64,000 bases of DNA, taken from Gymnothorax reevesii (lineage: Eukaryota > Chordata > Actinopteri > Anguilliformes > Muraenidae). The notes below the pieces were generated by a model. It saw only the letters and a program-made list of their open reading frames with translations. It did no database searches and was not told the origin of the DNA. A program made the translations under genes and the position numbers. Positions within the stretch are counted from its first letter, which is position 1; each line of letters begins with the position of its first letter. The stretch covers positions 68,597,679 through 68,661,678 of the forward strand of contig CM056586.1 of assembly GCA_029721435.1 (NCBI GenBank), in the 5' to 3' direction. This document shows, one piece after another, positions 56,504 through 64,000 of the stretch.

Positions 56504-57054
56504 TACAGTACTGTGCAAAAGTCTAAGACACCTTAGATTTTTTTTTAATATAAATTTGATGTTTGATGTTTATTTCTGTTATCCATATCAGTGGTGCTGT
56601 TGATGAGAAGCACATTTGAAGCACTGAATATTAACTGGAAAACAATTTATATAAGAACTTTGTATTTCACTGTGTACAGTTGATACAAATAATGCTCCAT
56701 GACCGAGCCCTGATCTCAACTTCATCAAGACTGTGTGATAATACCTGGGGAGACAGACGTGAGTCAGACCGTCAGCCTGCAGAAGAATTTTGGCATATTT
56801 TCCAGTATGCTAAACACAACCAAACAGCCAATAATCTTATACAAAACTGTACAACAGTGACCGCAAAACTTCAGCACAGCGTTCCAAATTTTTTGGCAAA
56901 GTGTTGTCGCATAAAATGATGTTATTTTTTTAATAGTTCACAGAACTTTATAGTTTGTTTTTCAATATTTGGAAACCTTTAATGATTTTTGGAAGCATCT
57001 TTGCTTCATGTAATTGTGTTGAATGTGCCTAAAACTTTTGCAAAGTAATATAAT
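56504..57054. mobile_element. Deleted Tc1-like element (TACAGTACTGTGCAAAAG family)
   Basis: Left end TACAGTACTGTGCAAAAGTC; right end near 57030-57054 reads CCTAAAACTTTTGCAAAGTA, its inverted counterpart. The middle at 56690-56900 may be transposase C-terminus decayed beyond certain recognition. Confidence 0.75.
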
Positions 57055-58135
57055 ATACAGCTGCAGTGATCACAATGTCAGCAAGGATTGCTTTTTCAAA
57101 TACGATGCTACAAATACTTTAACTGCAAAATATCCAAACACTCCTGCCATCCTCTGAATTCTGGGTGACAACAGGCATGGTTTCAGCTCACGTGCTCAAT
57201 CCCTGTAAACAGCATCCCGAGGGATGGAAATCTAGGACGAGAGATGTTTTGACGTAATTGGACGAGGTCGACCCCAGCGCAGTTCAGATTTTACCTGAGA
57301 GCAGCCTGGCTGTGTCCTGATCTGCTAGAAAACTTGTAATCCTCAAACAAATGAGCCCAGGTTTCTAACATGAGTGTCTGGACAGTTCTTCTCCAGTTTC
57401 TCATGCCGGGTAAGTGCGTTCGCTGGGGATTCTGGGTATTTTGCCTATTCACCACACCAGCTGCTTGAGGCACGTCTTTCTCCTGGAGCTGATTGGTTTG
57501 GAGGAGGTCCTCCTGCAGTATATCTCTTCACCAATCTGAGTCGGGTATGCCAAAATTTGTGAATTACAGCGCCTTTCACTAATAATGGTACCCAGGTAAA
57601 TATTAGCTAAAAAGGTTTTGGGGTTGCTGGTAATCCTTTCAAACCTTTTTCAAAATATCATTATAAATGTAAAATGATCACGGGGGAAAAAAAAACCAAC
57701 ATTTTTCTCCTAAAAATGCTGCACAAGTAGATGACACTGCTGACTCACAACAAGAAGGCGGTAGTTTCAAATCCAGCTTGGGGCCTTTCTGTGTGGAGTT
57801 TGCACGTCCTCCCCTTGTTTGTGAGGGTTTGACGACGTTTCTCTGCATTATGCATTATAGGAGACTATAGCGAGAAACTGTTCCCTCTGCGTCAGCTTCT
57901 ATGCAATTTCGCCATTGTATTGTCTGTCATCTGAGTATCTTTTTGGCTGCTACAGGTGAATTTCAGATTGGTCGTATGCTAGTTGCTATTGTGGCCCCAA
58001 TCACTCAATAAGTGCCAAAATGCAATTTTGGCATTAAAATCTGAAATGAGGTTGTATAATTGAATGAATTAACAATGGGTGTATACAAGGGCAGGGCAAT
58101 TGATATTTTGACTGCTAGCAGGAGGAAATTTAGAT
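57055..58135. other. cacnb4 intron 2, part; nothing recognised
   Basis: Short frames at 57291-57562 have no known domain and no cacnb4 similarity. Confidence 0.5.
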
Positions 58136-58260
58136 GACATGACATGACATGACATGACATGACATGACATGACATGACATGACATGACATGACATGACAT
58201 GACATGACATGACATGACATGACATGACATGACATGACATGACATGACATGACATGACAT
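58136..58260. repeat. Perfect (GACAT)25 pentanucleotide microsatellite
   Basis: Twenty-five uninterrupted units. The minus-strand open frame of repeated MSCHV is an artefact. It abuts the 3' end of the antisense LINE. Confidence 0.98.
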
Positions 58261-59805
58261 AACATAAATGGTGAGAACAGGCCGTTCAGCCCAACTAGCT
58301 CACCAGTTTCTTTGTACTATTGTGAATAAATCATTTCAGATACTCAATGACTCAATGGGGTCAAGCCTGCTCTTGAAAATCCCCAAGGTCTCTGCCTCAA
58401 CAATATGGTCAGGCAAGCTATTCCACACCAAAATTACTCTTTGGGTGAAGAAATATTTCTGAATATCAGTGCTAAATTTACCTTTGGTCAACTTCCATTT
58501 GTGACCTCGAGTTCTACTAACAACACTTGGTCGAAGGAATCCAACATAATTCACTTTGAGGTCTTTAAATATGTTAAAGGGATTAACAATCAGATCACCC
58601 CTAAGTTTCCTTTTCTAAAACTAAAGAGATTAAGGATCTTCAGCCTCTTCTCAGAACTTTCATTTTTTTATACCCGGAATTAGCTTAGCGGCTCTTCTCT
58701 GAACTTTTTTTTTCGAGCCTCTATATCTTTCTTAAAGTATGGTCTCCAAAACTGTACACAATACTCCAGATGTGGTCTGATGAATGTGTTGTACTAAAGA
58801 AGCATCACCTATTTTGATTTGTACTCAATACTTTTGGCAATGTATCCCAGCATCCGATTGGCTTTTTTAACTGCTACAGCACAAAGGCGAGAGCCTGTGA
58901 GTGTTTGGTCAACAATCACTCCCAGATCTTTTTTGTGTGGAGCACATTTCAGTTTTAAACCTCCCATGAAGTAATCCCGTCTAATAGTTTTATTACCTAC
59001 ATGTACAACTTTACATTTCGCGACATTAAATTTCATTTGCCACATTTCTTCCCAATTCTGGATTCTATCCAAATCATCTTGAATCACTTTAGTGGACTCT
59101 ACACTATTTGCCAAACCTCCCAATTTAATATCACCTGCAGGTTAACCTAATTTGCTCGCAATATTCCTATCAAGCTCATTCATGTACAGATGAGGAACAG
59201 CAAGGGTCCCAACACCAATCCCTGGGGGGACGCCACTCCCCACCAGACCTAGCTCAGATGAGATACCACTGACCATCACTCTTTGTGCTCTGTCTTCTTA
59301 CCAGTTTTGAATCCACTTCAGAATACCTCCTGTAACTCCAATGGAGCTCATTTTAAAAATTAGTTTCTTATGCGGTACTGTATCGAATGCTTTCTGAAAA
59401 TCCAAGTATATGATGTCATAAGCCCTGCTCTGGTCATAAGTCATGATGGCCTCTTCAAAAAATTCCAGAAAGTTTGTCAGGCATGATCTTCCCTTACGGA
59501 AACCACGTTTGCTTTCCCTCAAGATATCAAGATATTATTACGTTATCAAGTATTAAGTCCAGCTCATCTTTTATGATAGATTCCAGTATTTTGCATGCAA
59601 TGCAAGTTAAACTGACTGGCCTGTAATTTCCTGGCTCGGTACAGTCCCCTTTCTTATATATTTGTATTATATTGCCCTGGTTCCAATCATTTGGTATTCC
59701 TACAGTTTCTAAACACCATCTGAGGATGGCGAATAGCGGCTTAAAGATGATCTCAATAACTTCCCTGAGCACTCTAGGATACTTGGACAACAGATGTCCA
59801 CCCAC
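58261..59805 (-). pseudogene. CR1-like non-LTR retrotransposon, reverse-transcriptase part and 3' end (antisense)
   Basis: Reading right to left: GNYRPVSLTCIACKILESII (about 59595), DIIYLDFQKAFDTVPHK (about 59380), then GVPPG where GVPQGS is usual (about 59220), KFNVAKCKVVHVGNK (about 59000), ANRMLGYIAKSIEYKS (about 58830) and [11 protein letters not shown] (about 58760). These are reverse-transcriptase and C-terminal blocks of CR1/Rex1-like LINEs, in order. Several stops and frameshifts separate them, and the FADD catalytic motif is damaged near 59140. The 5' half is missing (5' truncation). It lies in a cacnb4 intron. Confidence 0.88.
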
Positions 59806-60059
59806 GAACTTCAGAAAAAGATGTCTGACACTCCTCCTCTGTGAAGTTTAGAACACACTTTAACCACATGTGCTTCTCTCACTCTCAGATATTATGTATA
59901 AAGGGCTAGTCAGTGCAGTTATACACATGTTCCATATACCAGAAATTACTGCTCCAAACTTATTGAGTAGAATTAAAAAACAAGCAAACAATTTTTTTTT
60001 TTTTTTTTTTTTGTCTCACTTTGTCACGACTGACATGTTTTGACTAGCTATTTCTCGAC

Positions 60060-60460
60060 AGTTTACACCTGCGGTGGGGAGAAGCTGGGTGTGAAAAATG
60101 GCACCCAGTCTCCACAGTTATTATCCTGCATCATGCAGAGAGCCGAGTGCACAGGCCTCTGGAGGGAGTGTTATGATCTGGGCTCGCTTCAGTTGGTCAG
60201 GTCTGAGCTCAGCAGCGATATGCAGTAATAAACTGAAAGCAGACTATCTTAATGTTAGGTATGAGATGGTTACTCCATCAATGTAATCCCTGATGGCACA
60301 GGCATATTCCGGATGACAATGCCGAGATTAGTCAGGCTCAAATTGTTAGTTTTTCAGTGAGCAAGGGAAGTCATTTTCACGCTTGAATTGGCCGCCTCAG
60401 AGTCTGGACCTTAACCAATCAAGTTTTTGGGATGTGCTGGTTGGAAATAAATGTTGTAAC
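60060..60460 (+). pseudogene. Tc1-like transposase relic
   Basis: GGSVMIWARFSW near 60155 (compare GGSVMVWAAFSW in Tc1-like transposases) and PQSLDLNQ near 60400 (compare PQSPDLNPIE) lie in the right order with stops between. No intact ends seen. Confidence 0.65.
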
Positions 60461-61079
60461 ATTGCATAACGTATCAAAACAATGCCCCATGCGCGCCATA
60501 ATCAAAGTAAAAAGCAGTCGAACAAAACAAAATACAACAGGGTGCAATGAATTTCTGGTAGGCAGTGTATTATCAATGTCAAATGAATTCCTGCAAGTGA
60601 TGGCACTTATTTTACAACCACGATGCCAAAAAACTTGGTACAGTTATGGTACGTTATTTATATCAAAACATTAAAATGTGTGACTCATTATTCTCATTTG
60701 TTTGCACCTCCTGGTGACATCAGAAATATGTTCCACTTCAATTTAGATGTGGTTTTCACATGTTATTTGCAGTATGAGGAAAATGGAGAATATCATCTTG
60801 CATGACCTCATTTAAATGACACTCCCATTGATACTGTATAATTTACGTCGTAAATGTCCCTTGAAATATAACTACACCCTTGTTATCCATCTCCCCACCT
60901 TGAAAAATACCAGTTGGTCCTTGCAGCTGGTGGAAAATCTCAATAAATGCACAAGTCGATCTTTGCACGTATTGTTAGGCGTAGAGCATGCAGAAAAATC
61001 GAGCTCAATCTCCCGCTGTCATCTGTTGCCAAGGTTACTTTAGACAAAAGAATGCTGCCATGTTGTGAGACCAAAAGTT

Positions 61080-62060
61080 GTTGAGCTCATGAAATTTGTA
61101 AATGGCTTGGAGATGGTTGCTAAAAATGTTATAATAACCATTTGACCGTATAATTAAGGGCAGTAATTTAAGAAGCAAATGGCAGTATTGAAACTCTGCT
61201 TGAGCAGGTCTTGTGCCCGTTTTGAATGGTTGCATTGTGAGAAGGACAGTTCAAGCATGAAGGGAACTCCAAGGATTGCAGACATTTTCCAAGTCTTGGG
61301 CTCAAAAAGTGTCCAAAACTACGATCAGATGCCATCTATGCTACGACAGGATGTTTGAGAGGGTTGGCAGAAAAAAGCCACTTTTGCCCTCAAGAAACAA
61401 ACTCCAGTGCCTGCAGTTTGCCATGTGGTACTGAACTTCCTCTGGGTCTGAGTTCTGTGTGTCAGATGAGATCAAAATGGGTCTTTGACAATAAACACCA
61501 GAGGTGGGTTTAATGTAAAAACAAAGAGCCATTCTGGAAAGAATCCTGTGCCCCCGGTAAATTCATGGAGTCTACCAAAGACCAGCTAATATGAACTGCC
61601 TCTGCCAGAAAGCATCAACCAGGCCCTCGCTGGTTCCTCCTAAAAGACAATAATTCAAAGCATGCATCGAATTCAGTTCAGCAGCCAACTGCAGAAACAA
61701 ATCTTGCTATTATTATCAAAGTTTCCTGATTTGAAAACGTGGGACAAGCTGAAGACGAATACTACATTGACGTGGACCTTTCAATTTGTTGGATAAAGAA
61801 AGACTCTCTATGGAACAGTGGTCTCAGATCATTTGCCATTCTTTTGCAGCATCTATAGTAGGGGATGCTGAGCTGTTATCTTGGCTAAGGGAGGCTGCCC
61901 AACTCACTCAATGAAGTGGATCCAGTAACTGTAGCCCACATGCTTTTGAGAAAAATTGTACCACATTCATGATTCGTTTTTCTTCCGAGTGCTGCTTTCA
62001 GTTGGAGGTTATATTTTTGTTAATATTTTGAATTAAATATCAAGAGGATAAACAAAGCAT
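61080..62060 (+). mobile_element. Possible decayed Tc1-like element
   Basis: The order of fragments (start-like region at about 61250, then SDEIKMG-like phrase near 61465 and KDNNSKHAS-like phrase near 61645) follows a Tc1-type transposase but every block is damaged. Ends are unknown. Confidence 0.4.
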
Positions 62061-62363
62061 TCATTCATAATCAATTTTGTTTATATACCAAGGTTGCCAA
62101 TGTTGATAGAGGGCACTGGACTGTACTGCAGCAATTTGCTGGTCCATTCCAAAATATGGTCATTCTGCAGGCTTTGGGATGACCATTGGAAGTACTCAAC
62201 AAAACAACTGTTTCCCTCCCGTATCTTTGAGCCATGGAAAGTTTGCGGTCTTCACAAATCTTGCTCATCTGTATTTCTGGCCCCTACGCACAGCTAAGGT
62301 TGCTGGAATTAGCTGGAGACTGCACTTGTTGGGGTGGATTTTGTATCAATTGCCACTTGTAGT

Positions 62364-62835
62364 TACAAACCCCAATTTCAGTGAAATTGTTGTGTAAAAA
62401 CTGATTAAAAACAGAATGCAATAATTTGCAAATCCTTTTCGACCAATATTCAATTGAGTACACTATAGAGACAAGATATTTAATGTTCAAACTGGTAAAC
62501 TTTATTGTTTTTTTGGAAATATTCACTCCTTTTGAATTTGATGCCTGCAACACGTTCCAAAAAAGCTGAGACAGGGGCAACAAAAGACTGGGAAAGTTGA
62601 GGAGTACTCAAAAAACATGTTTTTCGGTGTGCAATTGCAAGGAATTTAAGGATTTCGTCACCTACAGTCCATAATATCATCAAATGATTCAGAGAATCGG
62701 GAAAAATCTCTATACATGAGCGGTAAGGCCAAAAACCAACATTGAATATAGGTCAAAAGGATTTGCAAATCGTTGTATTCTGTGTTTATTCACATTTTAC
62801 ACAACGTCCCAACTTCATTGGAATCGGGGCTTGAA
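62364..62835. mobile_element. Internally deleted copy of the 5560-7174 Tc1-like family
   Basis: Left end TACAAACCCCAATTTC; right part ACACAACGTCCCAACTTCAT ending near 62835. The middle keeps pieces of the transposase 5' region (TACAGTCCATAATATCATCA) and then jumps to the right terminal repeat, about 470 bp in total. Confidence 0.85.
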
Positions 62836-64000
62836 CATATAGTGCCTCTGAAAATATAATCATAATAGAGAAAAGCGCACCTTACCGAAAAAAAATTCAC
62901 CAAGGACTATTCCGGTCAAAAAGTAAAAGCTGGAGCACACAGAACTCAGAACACAATCTCTTTATTGAAAAGACTTGAAAAGACTGACATTTCGACATCT
63001 ACCGACGTCCACTGTCATCTTCCTCTGAGTCAGATGATGGATTTTTTTGTTCGTTTTTTGCCTTGTCCCTCGTGGCCCAAACTCAGGGGCTCCGGTGCAC
63101 AAAGAATCCAGTTCTCTTGCCCAGTCCGATTTTCACTCAGAAACAATTAAAACGATTCTGCATGCCTGCATGCTTAATAACATGAGCTGCAAAAGCTTTG
63201 TAGTCATTAGAAGCAGGCTACTTTCTGTATGTTGCAGGTGTACCTAACAAAGTGGTCCGTAAGTGTATGTATTCCTGTCCTCGATCTCTCTGATGGAGAA
63301 GAACATTTCCAGGCACGTCACTTTTTCAACTGACCATTTTGGTTCAAACTTGGTCAAACTCAGTTTCCACCAAAAGTTACATACGTGGTAGGTTTTTCCA
63401 GATTACCGGAGATTTATTGCTTGCTGTAAAACAAAATAAACATTTTCTCTAGTTCATTGCGAGTCTCTTTTGTCAAAAAGCTTCAAATTGACGGCATTTA
63501 GAGCATGTGGGAATATCTGAATTGCTTCCATTTAACAGCATTTTTGGGCCAATCCTTCAAAACCAACAATAGCTGTCCTTACAGTTGGCTACAGAACTGA
63601 TTTACCATTCTCAATTTGCCATCTTTTTTTTTTTTTTTAACTTAACCAGTTAATCTCCGTTTGCTTAAGTGGGGTCCTGCCTTTAAGTATTCAGACTGTG
63701 ACCAGGCTGTTTGTTTTTGATGCAGTAGTCCAGCACATTGGATTTGTAAAGCACGAACATGAAGTTGTGAGGCCATTTACTGAAATATTGTGAGCACCAT
63801 ATAGGAACTGGCATCATATTATACAGAGCCATTTCTAAAGTACTCAATAAATACCGCACAGCATGTTGGAACATGTTTTTACTGAAATAAGCTCTTCCCT
63901 TAAACAGTTAATATGTGATTGAACTAGTTCTGTGTGGCACAGGGGCATTCGCTGCTGCGCGAGAAATTAGACGGCGATCCTGTGGGAAACGCAGACATAA
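62836..64000. other. End of window, cacnb4 intron; possible Penelope-like fragment near 62930-63035
   Basis: On the minus strand 63035-62940 reads GAGGAAGATGACAGTGGACG then TAGATGTCGAAATGTCAG and AATAAAGAGA, a wording similar to terminal regions of Penelope-like or other retroelements. The remainder shows no gene. Confidence 0.35.

Noticed and set aside
57374..57562. Possible further cacnb4 exon
   Set aside because: The frame does not encode the expected GSADSYTSRPSDSD region and has no matching splice phase.
58005..58265. Minus-strand open frames with MSCHV repeats
   Set aside because: Direct translation of the (GACAT)25 microsatellite.

Overview
The window is vertebrate nuclear DNA, almost certainly from a ray-finned (teleost-type) fish. 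Three genes are split into short, phase-compatible exons with GT-AG introns, and the introns are filled with fish-type repeats: Tc1-like and hAT-like DNA transposons, CR1-like LINE sequence, a tRNA-derived SINE and many small terminal-inverted-repeat elements. No bacterial operon, CRISPR array, rRNA gene, intact tRNA gene or viral genome was seen. Nearly all long ORFs are chance frames in repeats or introns.

Layout. (1) 984-16311, minus strand: hacd2, a very-long-chain 3-hydroxyacyl-CoA dehydratase of the ER. Six coding exons are visible (217 codons); the final exon lies left of the window. (2) 16312-19052: a head-to-head intergenic gap of about 2.7 kb. (3) 19053-50338, plus strand: stam2, complete in 14 coding exons (519 residues), an ESCRT-0 adaptor with VHS, UIM, SH3 and coiled-coil parts; its 3'UTR probably ends near 52.28 kb. 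(4) 53855 onward, plus strand: the first two coding exons of cacnb4 (voltage-gated calcium channel beta-4 subunit, 49 residues); the remaining exons lie right of the window.

The three genes do not form a pathway. They are linked by ancestry: the order HACD (divergent) - STAM - CACNB resembles human 10p12 (HACD1-STAM-CACNB2), so this looks like the ohnologous block, with hacd2 still next to stam2.

The rest is repeats. The main items are a Tc1-like element with one open frame broken by only three stops (5560-7174), a 2.0-kb foldback element in stam2 intron 2 (29658-31690), a 146-bp inverted duplication in stam2 intron 1 whose distal copy sits inside a small element with 13-bp terminal repeats (20936-21179), a hAT-like element (24269-25706), a 130-bp higher-order minisatellite directly against a stam2 splice donor (36127-36790), and a CR1-like LINE with a perfect (GACAT)25 array at its 3' end (58136-59805). 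I found no previously undescribed gene system. The most unusual signals are the repeat structures and the conserved gene order.
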